Assembly (NCBI GenBank): GCA_004292705.1
Contig: RDXA01000346.1
Span: 1 to 29,582 of the forward strand
Direction of reading: 5' to 3'
Source: Sphingomonadales bacterium
Lineage (GTDB): Bacteria > Pseudomonadota > Alphaproteobacteria > Sphingomonadales > Sphingomonadaceae
Length of the DNA: 29,582 nucleotides
The notes under the pieces were generated by a model. It was given only the letters and a program-made list of their open reading frames with translations. It made no database searches and was not told the origin of the DNA. This document shows positions 8,495-16,966 of the stretch, piece after piece. Made by a program: the position numbers and the translations under genes. Position 1 is the stretch's first letter, and every line of letters starts with the position of its first letter.

Positions 8495-9876
8495 CGCGCG
8501 CCCTCCGGCCACAGGATCACCCGCAGGGTCTGGAGCAGAATCACGAAATCGAGGAAAGGCGTGTAATTCTTGGCGTAGTAGAGATCATATTCGAGCTTGC
8601 AGCGGCTATCCTCGACAGAGGCGCCATAGGGGTAGTTGATTTGCGCCCAGCCGGTGATGCCCGGCTTGACCATGTGGCGCTCGCTGTAGAACGGGATCTC
8701 TTCTTCGAGGCTTTCCACGAATGAGGGCACCTCGGGGCGTGGTCCGACGAAGCTCATCTCGCCCTTGAGCACGCTCCAGGTCTGGGGCAGCTCGTCGATG
8801 CGCACCTTGCGGATAAAGCGCCCGAGCCGGGTGATGCGCGGATCGTTTTCGGAAGCCCACTTTGCCCCATCCTTTTCGGCATCGGTGCGCATGGAGCGCA
8901 ATTTGATAAGCGTGAAAGGCTCGCCGTATAGCCCGACGCGGGTCTGGCGGAAGAAGGCAGGGCCCTTGCTGTCGAGCTTCACCAGGCAAGCAAACAGCAC
9001 GATCACGGGCAGGGTCAGTGCAAGCAGGACTATGCTCGCGGTGATATCGAAAATGCGCTTCACCGCGCTCGAGAACATCCGCGAACTCGAAAAGCCGTCG
9101 GAAAAGATCAGCCAGCTGGGGTTGATCGTATCCAGATCGACACGCCCCGTTTCGCGCTCGATGAAGCTGGAGAAATCATTGACGTGGACGCCCTTGGTCT
9201 TGATCCGCAGCAAATCCTTGAGTGGCAGCGCATTACGCCGCTCCTGCAGCGCCAGCACCACCTCGGACACGCCAAGATTTTCAACGAAGCGCCCCAGATC
9301 GTGGATCGCCGAGCGCGGGATTGCTTCCTCGACGACGCGCGCATCATCGCTCATGGCGATGTAGGCGACGATGGCAAAGCCGGTTTCAGGCCGTTCGCTG
9401 AGCGCTCGCAGTCGCTGCGCCCGATCACCTGCGCCCAGCACCATGACCCGGCGGCGGAAAGCCGATGAGCCGAGGAAGGAATTCAGCAGAAGCCGGTCGG
9501 CCACGAGCACAAGGATCGCAAGACCCATCGTGTAGAGCAGGGTCGAGCGCCAGAACAGGTCGCTCGGAAGGACGAAGTCGATTACGGCAAGCGCGATGAT
9601 GCCTAGGCTGATTGCCACCAGCACCCGCGCCCCGGCAAAACGCAAGGATCGCAACGCATTGGGGCCATAGACCCCGACCGCAATCATCGCCAGCCAGATG
9701 ATCAGCGCTGTGCCAAACAGCGGCACGCCCCGCCCGTTGAATTCGCCCAGATCGATGCCGATTTCGAGAGAGCGCCACTGCCAGGCGACCTCGCTCGCCA
9801 GCACCAGCAGGCCGAGATCGAGCAGGCCGAGCAGCAATACGGCGTGCGGGATATAGTGCTTGAACAGGCGGATCAT
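8491..9876 (-). CDS. Exopolysaccharide polyprenyl glycosylphosphotransferase (EpsB_2 / TIGR03013 type, PEP-CTERM/XrtA-associated)
   Basis: A 461-residue inner-membrane enzyme of the bacterial sugar transferase family. It moves a hexose-1-phosphate from a nucleotide sugar to undecaprenyl phosphate and so starts repeat-unit assembly of an exopolysaccharide. The N-terminal half has about four membrane helices (10-130) and a Rossmann-like segment starting VMVLGAGDRAQRL. The catalytic half begins near KRIFDITAS (about 273) and carries the hallmarks FTLIKLRSM, RLGRFIRKVRIDELPQ, the DELPQ-to-GPRPE catalytic region, and VKPGITGWAQINYPYG. It is the first gene of the four-gene operon and overlaps prsK by four bases. 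The ribosome site is weak. The N-terminal type and its neighbours make the PEP-CTERM-associated subfamily more likely than WcaJ or ExoY. Confidence 0.93.
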   Translation of the reverse strand: MIRLFKHYIPHAVLLLGLLDLGLLVLASEVAWQWRSLEIGIDLGEFNGRGVPLFGTALIIWLAMIAVGVYGPNALRSLRFAGARVLVAISLGIIALAVIDFVLPSDLFWRSTLLYTMGLAILVLVADRLLLNSFLGSSAFRRRVMVLGAGDRAQRLRALSERPETGFAIVAYIAMSDDARVVEEAIPRSAIHDLGRFVENLGVSEVVLALQERRNALPLKDLLRIKTKGVHVNDFSSFIERETGRVDLDTINPSWLIFSDGFSSSRMFSSAVKRIFDITASIVLLALTLPVIVLFACLVKLDSKGPAFFRQTRVGLYGEPFTLIKLRSMRTDAEKDGAKWASENDPRITRLGRFIRKVRIDELPQTWSVLKGEMSFVGPRPEVPSFVESLEEEIPFYSERHMVKPGITGWAQINYPYGASVEDSRCKLEYDLYYAKNYTPFLDFVILLQTLRVILWPEGAR

Positions 9877-9929
9877 TGCGAGGGCGGCCTTTGCTGCGTG
9901 GCTCCTCGCTTCTAGGCCCCAGTCCTTAA

Positions 9930-9985
9930 GTGTCGGTAAATTTTACAATGATCAAAAAAGCGTGCAATTCTGCGGGCAGTGAAGG
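9930..9985 (-). promoter_or_regulatory. Candidate promoter region of the epsB-prsK-prsR operon
   Basis: Read on the minus strand, two alternative signals overlap. One is TGCCCG-N5-TTGCA, which resembles a sigma-54 site but has GC in place of the -24 GG. The other is TTGCAC-N16-TAAAAT, a moderate housekeeping-type promoter. The element GTAAATTTTAC (9936-9946) is palindromic. None of these is decisive. A sigma-54 site would mean autoregulation by PrsR. Confidence 0.35.
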
Positions 9986-9997
9986 TTAACGCGGCAC

Positions 9998-11356
9998 TTA
10001 GGAGCCGGACCGCGGGCGCGGCAGAGTGCTGGCAATCCGGGCCGGAGCTGGCGTCAGGCATTCTGGCCTTCCGCACCGGAGGCAGGGCGCACCAAGTGGC
10101 ACGGCATCGTCGCGATTAAGCGACTGGCCTCTCGCATAGGAAAGATCGGCCGCGAACCGTGCCTCTAGACCTAGCACCACCGCCCGCCTTCCCGCGCACA
10201 TCACCCCATCGCCGTCGACGGTGCGGGTGATGGTGAACCAGTGCCGGCCTGCAGCGTCACCCTCCCCGAAAGTCACCGCCTGGGTGAGCACCGTGCCGGG
10301 ACGCTCGAACGCGGCGTAGGGGACCCATGCGGGCGAGCGCGCACCTTCGAGCGGGTAAAGCGCCCCGCTCCCGCCCGCGGTGAACTGGGTCATGCGCCCG
10401 GCCCGATCTATCACTGCCATGAAAAACGGCAGGCCGCGCTCACCCACTCGCCCGAGCGTTGTGAGCCGCTGCGCGGCCTGATCAAAGCTTACGGCAAAAC
10501 GGCGTTGCAGCACGGCAAGATCATATCCGGTTGCCTCGCAGGCACGCAGGAAGCGGCGGTAGGGCAGCAGCAGCGCGCCTGCGAAATAATCGGCGATATG
10601 CTCGCGCAGCAGATCGCGGGCTTCAAGGCTGGCGAGGTTCGCGCCTGCGACCAGCAATTCGATTCCCTCGCGCATTTCCAATACTCCCACCTGCCGCGCG
10701 ATCTGGAACCGCCGCGCTGCGCCGGGCAGCATCTCCGAAAGCTGCAACTGGCGGGCGTGGAGATCGAGCCGGTGGACCTGCCCCGGCATGACCTCCGCAG
10801 GGAGAATGCGGACCTGAAGCTGGTGTTTCTCGCGCAGGCGTTCGGACAGGGCAGCAGCGATCTCTCCGCGCGATAGGCGCAGTTCGTCGGCGAGGTCTTC
10901 GGCGGCGTGATCGAGATCGGCAAAGTGGTTCTGCCAGCGCTCGACCGCGCGGCGAGCAGCGGTGGCCGCGTCTTCGACCATGGTCCGTTCGCTCCCCCCG
11001 CCGCCTGAATCATAGAGCCGCGCAAAGGCGGCGGCGACCTGCGGGGCGGCGGCGAGGAATTCCTGCACCTCCTCGCGGTCAATCCCGAGGTCAACGAAGC
11101 GCTTGTCGGCCATCCGCCGCACCATTCCGTCAAGCCCGCCGATGGCGTCGTCCTCGCGTAAGGAACGCGGATCGAATTCGAACCGCTCGATCACCTGCAC
11201 CAGCACCCGGGCCGAAAGAGGCCGCTGATTGCGTTCGATGAGGTTGAGGTAGGACGGCGAGATGCCGAGCAGGGCCGCCATGCCGGCCTGGGTCAGCCCT
11301 TCGCGCTTGCGCAGGCGGCGCAGAGCGGGTCCGGCAAGGAGGTTGGTGTCGGCCAT
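9998..11356 (-). CDS. Short-chain fatty acyl transcriptional regulator (ScfR/RamB-like)
   Basis: A 452-residue DNA-binding protein. Residues 9-62 form an XRE-type helix-turn-helix (LRKREGLTQAGMAALLGISPSYLNLIE, of which LGISPSYLNLIE is the recognition part). A middle region (about 165-290) is related to ImmA/IrrE-type domains. Its expected metalloprotease motif is degenerate here (EHIADYFAGALLLP in place of a His-Glu-x-x-His). A C-terminal DUF2083-type domain follows, with a cysteine pair CLRCGRPEC. Family members such as RamB and ScfR sense acyl-CoA status and control acetate and propionate genes. The gene is divergent from aceA over 180 bp that contain a palindrome, which strongly suggests control of the glyoxylate shunt and of itself. 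Start ATG at 11356. Confidence 0.9.
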   Translation of the reverse strand: MADTNLLAGPALRRLRKREGLTQAGMAALLGISPSYLNLIERNQRPLSARVLVQVIERFEFDPRSLREDDAIGGLDGMVRRMADKRFVDLGIDREEVQEFLAAAPQVAAAFARLYDSGGGGSERTMVEDAATAARRAVERWQNHFADLDHAAEDLADELRLSRGEIAAALSERLREKHQLQVRILPAEVMPGQVHRLDLHARQLQLSEMLPGAARRFQIARQVGVLEMREGIELLVAGANLASLEARDLLREHIADYFAGALLLPYRRFLRACEATGYDLAVLQRRFAVSFDQAAQRLTTLGRVGERGLPFFMAVIDRAGRMTQFTAGGSGALYPLEGARSPAWVPYAAFERPGTVLTQAVTFGEGDAAGRHWFTITRTVDGDGVMCAGRRAVVLGLEARFAADLSYARGQSLNRDDAVPLGAPCLRCGRPECLTPAPARIASTLPRPRSGS

Positions 11357-11363
11357 GCGCTCT

Positions 11364-11387
11364 TGTAAATTTATTTACCGATTTACA
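11364..11387. promoter_or_regulatory. Nested palindrome, probable operator between the ScfR-like gene and aceA
   Basis: Two overlapping inverted repeats are visible. One is TGTAAAT-N10-ATTTACA (11364-11387), with perfect 7-bp arms. Inside it lies GTAAAT-TT-ATTTAC (11365-11378), with perfect 6-bp arms. The stretch is AT-rich against a GC-rich background and begins 8 bp upstream of the regulator start codon. That placement suits autoregulation, and possibly control of aceA from the opposite side. The binding protein is inferred, not shown. Confidence 0.55.
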
Positions 11388-11536
11388 CAAGATCGCGGCT
11401 GATTGTCGGGATAGCGACACGATTTTCTGTAAGTTTCACTGTCATGCTGCGGCGCAACACGTCAAGGCCTGCGCATCCAGCGACGCGAGTCCCCTGCCGG
11501 GCGCGCGCCACTCCCCAGGATGGACAGGAGACGCAT

Positions 11537-13135
11537 ATGACCTATCAGAACACCATCACCCGGATGCGCGAAATCGTCAACGCGAACGGGCCGAGCTGGG
11601 CCGCAATCGATCCCGAAAGCGCCGCCCGAATGGTCATCCAGAACCGCTTCGCCACCGGGCTCGACATCGCCAAGTACACCGCCAAGATCATGCGCGCCGA
11701 TATGGCTGCCTATGATGCGGACTCGGCGCAGTACACGCAGTCGCTAGGCTGCTGGCACGGCTTCATCGCGCAGCAGAAGGTGATCGCGATCAAGAAGCAC
11801 TTCGGCACCACCAAGCAGCGTTACCTCTACCTGTCCGGCTGGATGGTCGCCGCGCTGCGCAGCGAGTTCGGCCCCCTGCCCGACCAGTCGATGCACGAGA
11901 AGACCTCGGTGCCCGCGCTGATCGAGGAACTCTACACCTTCCTCAAGCAGGCCGACGCCCGCGAGCTCGGCATGATGTTCCGCGCCCTCGACGCCGCCCG
12001 CAAGGCCGGTGACGCGGTCGAAGCCAAGCGCATCGAAAACGCCATCGACAATTACGAGACCCACGTTGTGCCGATCATCGCCGATATCGACGCCGGCTTC
12101 GGCAATGCCGAGGCGACCTACCTGCTCGCCAAGAAGATGATCGAAGCCGGTGCCTGCGCGCTCCAGATCGAAAACCAGGTCTCGGACGAAAAGCAGTGCG
12201 GCCACCAGGACGGCAAGGTCACCGTGCCGCACGAGGACTTCCTCCAGAAGATCCGCGCCTGCCGCCACGCCTTCCTCGAAATGGGCGTGGAAGACGGCAT
12301 CATCGTCGCCCGCACCGACTCGCTCGGTGCCGGTCTGACCAAGCAGATCGCCTTCTCCAAGGAGCCGGGCGATCTGGGTGACCAGTACAACAGCTTCCTC
12401 GATGCAGAAGAAGTCGACCCCGCCAACATCACCAACGGCCAGGTGTTCATCAGCCGCGACGGCAAGCTGCTCGCGCCCAAGCGTCTGCCCTCGAACCTGT
12501 TCCAATTCCGCGCCGGCACGGGCGAGGACCGCGTCGTGCTCGACTGCATCACCTCGCTCCAGAATGGCGCGGACCTCCTCTGGATCGAGACCGAGAAGCC
12601 CCACGTGGAACAGATCGCCGGCATGGTCGATCGCATCCGCGAAGTCGTTCCGAACGCCAAGCTCGTCTACAACAACTCGCCGAGCTTCAACTGGACGCTG
12701 AACTTCCGCCAGCAAGTGTTCGACGCCTGGGAAGCTGCCGGCAAGGACGTCTCGGCCTATGACCGCGCCAAGCTGATGAGCGTCGATTATGACAGCACCG
12801 AACTGTCGAACGAAGCCGACGAGAAGATCCGCACCTTCCAGCGCGACGCCGCTGCGCGGGCTGGCATCTTCCACCACCTCATCACGCTGCCGACCTACCA
12901 CACGGCCGCGCTCAGCACCGACAACCTCGCCCGCGAGTATTTCGGCGAGGCGGGCATGCTCGGCTACGTCAAGAACGTGCAGCGCGAGGAAATCCGTCAG
13001 GGCATCGCCTGTGTGAAGCACCAGAACATGTCGGGATCCGACATCGGTGACGATCACAAGGAATACTTCGCCGGTGAAGCCGCCCTCAAGGCTGGCGGTG
13101 CGCACAACACGATGAACCAGTTCGAAGCTGCCTAA
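11537..13135 (+). CDS. aceA: Isocitrate lyase
   Basis: Isocitrate lyase splits isocitrate into glyoxylate and succinate, the entry step of the glyoxylate shunt needed for growth on acetate and fatty acids. The ATG at 11537 follows AGGAG (ACAGGAGACGCAT). The frame is open upstream to 11444, but that part is not family-like. The 532-residue product is the long form typical of Pseudomonas and many alphaproteobacteria. The signature KQCGHQDGK carries the catalytic cysteine, Cys221. Metal- and substrate-binding elements are also present: IIADIDAGFGN, ALQIENQVSDEKQ, and NNSPSFNW later in the chain. No malate synthase is adjacent. The divergent ScfR-like gene is the probable regulator. Confidence 0.97.
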   Translation: MTYQNTITRMREIVNANGPSWAAIDPESAARMVIQNRFATGLDIAKYTAKIMRADMAAYDADSAQYTQSLGCWHGFIAQQKVIAIKKHFGTTKQRYLYLSGWMVAALRSEFGPLPDQSMHEKTSVPALIEELYTFLKQADARELGMMFRALDAARKAGDAVEAKRIENAIDNYETHVVPIIADIDAGFGNAEATYLLAKKMIEAGACALQIENQVSDEKQCGHQDGKVTVPHEDFLQKIRACRHAFLEMGVEDGIIVARTDSLGAGLTKQIAFSKEPGDLGDQYNSFLDAEEVDPANITNGQVFISRDGKLLAPKRLPSNLFQFRAGTGEDRVVLDCITSLQNGADLLWIETEKPHVEQIAGMVDRIREVVPNAKLVYNNSPSFNWTLNFRQQVFDAWEAAGKDVSAYDRAKLMSVDYDSTELSNEADEKIRTFQRDAAARAGIFHHLITLPTYHTAALSTDNLAREYFGEAGMLGYVKNVQREEIRQGIACVKHQNMSGSDIGDDHKEYFAGEAALKAGGAHNTMNQFEAA

Positions 13136-13158
13136 GCTGCTTCAATCAGTGGGAGAGA

Positions 13159-13194
13159 ATCCCGGGAGGTCGGCACGATCCGGCCTTCCGGGAT
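13159..13194 (+). terminator. Stem-loop after aceA, no T-tract
   Basis: Fifteen-base arms, ATCCCGGGAGGTCGG (13159-13173) and CCGGCCTTCCGGGAT (13180-13194), pair fully with two G-U wobbles around a six-base loop. No run of T follows, so it may act as an mRNA-stabilising or partial termination hairpin between aceA and the small downstream gene. Confidence 0.5.
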
Positions 13195-13246
13195 GCCCGC
13201 GAACCGCCTAAGAGTTCGCCGGTGACATCACCCAGCGGAGAGTGAC

Positions 13247-13426
13247 ATGACCGATACCGATACCCCCAAGACCGAGCCCGCCCGCGCCCGCGCGCTGCTC
13301 TCGACCGCCGACATGAAGCTGCTGCGCCGTGCGTTGGAAAGCCACGCCCGCGCCACCGAGGACCGCGAAGAGCTGGCCAAGATCAATGCGCTGCATCACC
13401 GGCTTGGCACTTACGTCCCGTCGTAA
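13247..13426 (+). CDS. Small conserved-looking protein downstream of aceA (59 residues)
   Basis: A 59-codon gene with ATG at 13247, GGAG about nine bases upstream, and a TAA stop. The protein begins MTDTDTPKTEPARARALL, then has a helical, charged body (ADMKLLRRALESHARATEDR) and ends GTYVPS. No signal peptide, membrane segment or metal motif is visible. Its codon use is strongly GC3-biased like that of real neighbours. It follows aceA in the same direction, separated by a hairpin, so it may share the acetate-induced transcript. I do not recognise a characterised family. The composition suggests a small soluble, mostly alpha-helical protein, possibly an adaptor. Function unknown. Confidence 0.75.
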   Translation: MTDTDTPKTEPARARALLSTADMKLLRRALESHARATEDREELAKINALHHRLGTYVPS

Positions 13427-13463
13427 GACCGCACCCCTTTTACAGTTCTCCTGGGGAGGAGAA

Positions 13464-13507
13464 ACGGCCGTCGGGATACGCCATCATCGGCGTGTTCCGG
13501 CGGCCGT
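13464..13507. terminator. Bidirectional hairpin between the small gene and the M20 hydrolase gene
   Basis: Nineteen-base arms, beginning ACGGCCGTCGGG (13464-13482) and ending GGCGGCCGT (13489-13507), pair completely with three wobble pairs around a six-base loop. The hairpin lies between two convergent genes. Read on the minus strand it is followed by TTTCTCC, read on the plus strand by ATTGCTTACC. It probably terminates transcription from both sides. Confidence 0.65.
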
Positions 13508-13546
13508 ATTGCTTACCCCGCCCTGACAGAGGCGGGGCAATCGACC

Positions 13547-14875
13547 TCACTTCTTCGCCATCAGCCCCAGCGTTGCGGCGGTCAGGGCTTCGGTCGCGGT
13601 TGCGATCACCACTGGCGCATCGGGTGCCCAGAACGGCGAATGCAATGAGGGCAGATTGATCTCACCCTTTTGCGCCCGCTCCCACTGCGCCTGCGGCACC
13701 CCGCCGACCCAGAAGATCAGGCTTTCGACAGTCTCGCGGTCGGCGCGGTAGAACTGGCTGAAATCCTCGCCCCCCATTACCGCAGGGGTCTCCTGCACCC
13801 TCCCTTCGAAACGGGGCTTCAGCGCGGCGACCACCCGGTCGGTGAATTCGGGCGTGTTGTAGGTTGCGGGTGTATGGGGATCCGAGACCGTCACCACCGG
13901 CAGCTTGTCCTCGGGCAAGCCCGCCGCCATTGCCTCGCCGCGCGCGATGCGGGCGATGCCGTCCAGCAAGTGCTGGCGGGTCTTGTCCTCATAGCTCCGC
14001 ACCGTGATCTGCAGCCGGGCTTCATCGGGGATGATGTTGTGCTTCGACCCCGCCTGGAAGCTGCCGACTGTGACCACGGCCGAATCGGTCGGATTGAGCT
14101 CGCGGCTGACCAACGTCTGGAGCCGCATGACGATGCTGGAGGCGATGACGACCGGGTCCTTGGTGGTGTGCGGATAGGCCCCGTGCCCGCCGACCCCCTT
14201 CACCAGCACATCGACCGAATCGACGTTCGCCAGTGCAAAGCCCTTGGAATAGCCAATCTGCCCCGCCGGAAACTGCGCCGCATCGTGGAAGGCCAGCACG
14301 TAGTCGGGCTTGGGGAACCGGGTATAGAGCCCGTCATCGAGCATCGCCTTCGCACCCTCCCCGATCTCTTCGGCAGGCTGGAGGATCATCACCAGCGTGC
14401 CCGACCACTGGTCACGACGCTCGGCGAGGAGCTGCGCCGTGCCGACCCACGCGGCCATGTGGGTATCGTGCCCGCAGGCGTGCATCACCCCGGTCTCGAC
14501 TCCGGTCGCGGGCACTGCGCGGCGCTTCGATGCGTAGGGCAGCCCGGTCTGCTCGATCACCGGCAAACCGTCCATATCGGCGCGCAGCATCACTGTCGGG
14601 CCGTCGCCATTGCGCATCACTGCGACCACCCCGGTCTTGCCGACGCCCTCGGTCACCTCGAACCCGAGCGCCCGGGCGCGGGCGGCGAGTTTGGCCGCTG
14701 TCTCGACTTCGGCAAAACTGAGTTCGGGGTTGGCGTGCAAGTCCTTGTAGAGTTCGACCAGCGCGGGGAGATCGGCCGCGACCGCATCGCGCAACTCGTC
14801 TGCCTGCGCCGGCCCTGCTGCCAACGCGATCAGCGCCAAAGCGCCCACCCTTGCCCGAATCGCCGTCAACCGCAT
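13547..14875 (-). CDS. Exported M20-family amidohydrolase / metallopeptidase
   Basis: A 442-residue protein from the ATG at 14875, preceded by AAAGGGACGAACG. The 38 codons further upstream in frame are not family-like. The N-terminus is a Sec signal peptide (hydrophobic VGALALIALAAGPAQA, cleavage likely after AQA, near residue 25), so the enzyme acts in the periplasm or outside. The mature part is an M20D-type amidohydrolase (IAA-amino acid hydrolase / hippurate hydrolase group). It has metal-site segments VMLRADMDGLPV and VMHACGHDTHMA, the Glu pair in LQPAEEIGEGA, the dimerisation domain start GVGGHGAYPH, and a C-terminal VMGGEDFSQFY. It likely removes acyl groups from N-acyl amino acids or related amides; the natural substrate is unknown. 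It is monocistronic, with a hairpin downstream. Confidence 0.92.
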   Translation of the reverse strand: MRLTAIRARVGALALIALAAGPAQADELRDAVAADLPALVELYKDLHANPELSFAEVETAAKLAARARALGFEVTEGVGKTGVVAVMRNGDGPTVMLRADMDGLPVIEQTGLPYASKRRAVPATGVETGVMHACGHDTHMAAWVGTAQLLAERRDQWSGTLVMILQPAEEIGEGAKAMLDDGLYTRFPKPDYVLAFHDAAQFPAGQIGYSKGFALANVDSVDVLVKGVGGHGAYPHTTKDPVVIASSIVMRLQTLVSRELNPTDSAVVTVGSFQAGSKHNIIPDEARLQITVRSYEDKTRQHLLDGIARIARGEAMAAGLPEDKLPVVTVSDPHTPATYNTPEFTDRVVAALKPRFEGRVQETPAVMGGEDFSQFYRADRETVESLIFWVGGVPQAQWERAQKGEINLPSLHSPFWAPDAPVVIATATEALTAATLGLMAKK

Positions 14876-15060
14876 CGTTCGTCCCTTTCGTTCATCCACG
14901 GCCCTGTTGGAGACACATGAGACACAGTACAGAACCAAGAAATCCACCCCCGCCGCAAGCGCCCCGCGCACCAGGAACGGTAGAGCCATCGGAAAAGCGG
15001 GACACTGTCATGCCGCGAACATGGCACAGCTTGACCAGATTAGGAAAGCCCGCCCCCGGA

Positions 15061-16896
15061 TCACAGCCCGTACCACAGCACCAGCAACACCGAGAGCACT
15101 GTCACCATCAATGCCACCAGCGGCACGCCTGCGCGCACGTAATCGCCGAATTCATACCCTCCCTCGGACATGATCAGCAGGTTGGTCTGATAGGCAATCG
15201 GGGTCGCGAAGGACAGATTGCAGCCGAACAATACCGCCAGCACCAGCGGCTCGGGCGGCAGGCCCAGTTGCACCGCGATGCTATATGCAATCGGCGTGCC
15301 GATGGTCGCCGCGGTCGCGTTGGAGGCAAAATTGGTGAGCAGCGTCACAAACAGCATGATCGCCGACAGCACCAGCGCCGGCGGCAGATAGGCAAGGCCG
15401 AGCGAAAGCGCCTGCCCCAGCCATGCCGCCGCCCCACTTTCATCAATCACCCGGCCGATGGCGAGGCTGGCCGCGATCAGCACGATCACCTTGGCTGACA
15501 ACGCGCTGCCGACCCGGTCAAACTTGACGCAGCCGGTCACGAACATCGCAATCGCCCCGGCCAGCGCCGATATCGCAATCGGCAGCTTGATCGGCGCATA
15601 GCTCATGCCGTCGAACCACGGCAGGCCAAGCGAGGCCGTGGCGATAGCGCCGAGCATGATCGCGCCCGCCAGCACCGCCTTGGACCGGCGCGGCAGTTCA
15701 CGCGCGCCTTCGAGCCGCAGCAACCCGTCATTGCGGGCGAAGGCCTGCAAATCCTCGTCGATCCCCATCACCAGCAGCACATCACCATCAAGGATCCTGA
15801 GATCGCCGGCATCGGTATAGGTGTCCCGCTCCCCCAGCAGCCGGTTGGGGCGGTGGATGCCGAGCACGGCGACACTGTAAAGATCGGCGATGCCGGAGCT
15901 GGCGAGCGTGCGGCCGACAAGGCGCGAATCCGCCGTCACCGTCATCTCGACCGCGACGATGTCCTGCCCCTGTGCCCTGGCAATGCGGCGGATGCGGTCA
16001 ACCACCCAGGATGGCGCGAGTTCTCCCTTCAATGCGCGCGCCGCTTCTTCCAGCGCTTCGTGGGTGCCTGATATGTGCAGACGCTCGTCAGCGGCGAGCG
16101 GGCCTGCAGGCGCATCGTGGAAGGTGATCCCGCCCGGCAGCTTGCCGCGCGCAGCCGACAGATCGCCGCCCGCCAGCACGCTGCTCGCCCCGACCCGCAG
16201 GTGGGTGTGAAAGGTGCGCCGCGCATTGTCCGGCACGACGCTGTTGTCGCGCAGCATCCGCGGCATCACCAGCCAGAGATAGGGGATCGCGACCAGCCCG
16301 GCCATCAGCACAATCGGCGTAAACTGGAACACGCCGATCGGGTCCATCCCCAGATCATCGGCAATGGTGACAACCAGAATGTTGGTGGAGGTGCCGATGG
16401 TGGTGGCCATGCCGCCCAGCAGCACCGCCGTGTTGACCGGCATCAGGATCTTTGAAGACGCCATCAGCCCCTTGGCCGCGATCCCGACAATGATCGGGAT
16501 CAGCAGCACCATGACCGGGGTGTCGTTGACGAACATCGACATGGTGAAGGCCAGCAGCAGCGCAGTCAGCAAGCCCAACTGCCCGTTGATCCGGAACACG
16601 CTTTCCAGCAGGCGGGCAAAGGGCTCCAGCGCGCCGGTCACCACCAGCCCCCGACCCATGATCATCAGCGCGCAGATTGTAATCAGAGCCGAATGGCCAA
16701 AGCCGCCGAAGGCCAGTGCCAGCCCGTCGGTCGGCTTGTCTCCCTCGAGCGGGGCAAAATACAACCCCACCCCGATCACCGCGATGGTAACAAGCGAGAT
16801 GATCTCCTCGGGATAACGCCCGCGCGCAAAGCCGATGAACATGGCGATGGTCACCGCCATGGCCGCTATGGCGTGATAGGATGGAGCTTCCAGCAT
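15061..16896 (-). CDS. SLC13/DASS-family transporter with two TrkA-C domains
   Basis: A 611-residue inner-membrane transporter from the ATG at 16896. A GTG ten codons upstream (16926) is an alternative; neither has a strong ribosome site. The first half (about 10-220) and the last part (about 415-610) are hydrophobic helices of the ion-transporter superfamily. They include the paired motifs FVNDTPVMVLLIP and GTSTNILV in the first half, and NFASNATAATIGTPIA and FATPIAYQTNLL in the second. The region between (about 220-400) is soluble and holds two TrkA-C/RCK-C-like segments, the second around VGRTLASSGIADLYSVAVLGI. This architecture is common in uncharacterised permeases, usually predicted to move dicarboxylates, sulfate or other anions with sodium. 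The substrate cannot be told from the sequence. A tRNA lies just upstream. Confidence 0.9.
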   Translation of the reverse strand: MLEAPSYHAIAAMAVTIAMFIGFARGRYPEEIISLVTIAVIGVGLYFAPLEGDKPTDGLALAFGGFGHSALITICALMIMGRGLVVTGALEPFARLLESVFRINGQLGLLTALLLAFTMSMFVNDTPVMVLLIPIIVGIAAKGLMASSKILMPVNTAVLLGGMATTIGTSTNILVVTIADDLGMDPIGVFQFTPIVLMAGLVAIPYLWLVMPRMLRDNSVVPDNARRTFHTHLRVGASSVLAGGDLSAARGKLPGGITFHDAPAGPLAADERLHISGTHEALEEAARALKGELAPSWVVDRIRRIARAQGQDIVAVEMTVTADSRLVGRTLASSGIADLYSVAVLGIHRPNRLLGERDTYTDAGDLRILDGDVLLVMGIDEDLQAFARNDGLLRLEGARELPRRSKAVLAGAIMLGAIATASLGLPWFDGMSYAPIKLPIAISALAGAIAMFVTGCVKFDRVGSALSAKVIVLIAASLAIGRVIDESGAAAWLGQALSLGLAYLPPALVLSAIMLFVTLLTNFASNATAATIGTPIAYSIAVQLGLPPEPLVLAVLFGCNLSFATPIAYQTNLLIMSEGGYEFGDYVRAGVPLVALMVTVLSVLLVLWYGL

Positions 16897-16966
16897 GGCG
16901 TCGCCCGCGAGGCTAACCAGTGCCACGGCTTGGGGGCAAGCGGATAATCGCGGCTATGCGATTGCG

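Noticed and set aside
11744..13105. 453-codon minus-strand open frame antisense to aceA
   Set aside because: Antisense shadow of a highly biased gene. No ribosome site or motif.
13670..14920. 416-codon plus-strand open frame antisense to the M20 hydrolase
   Set aside because: The minus-strand frame has a signal peptide and metal-site motifs. This one has none.
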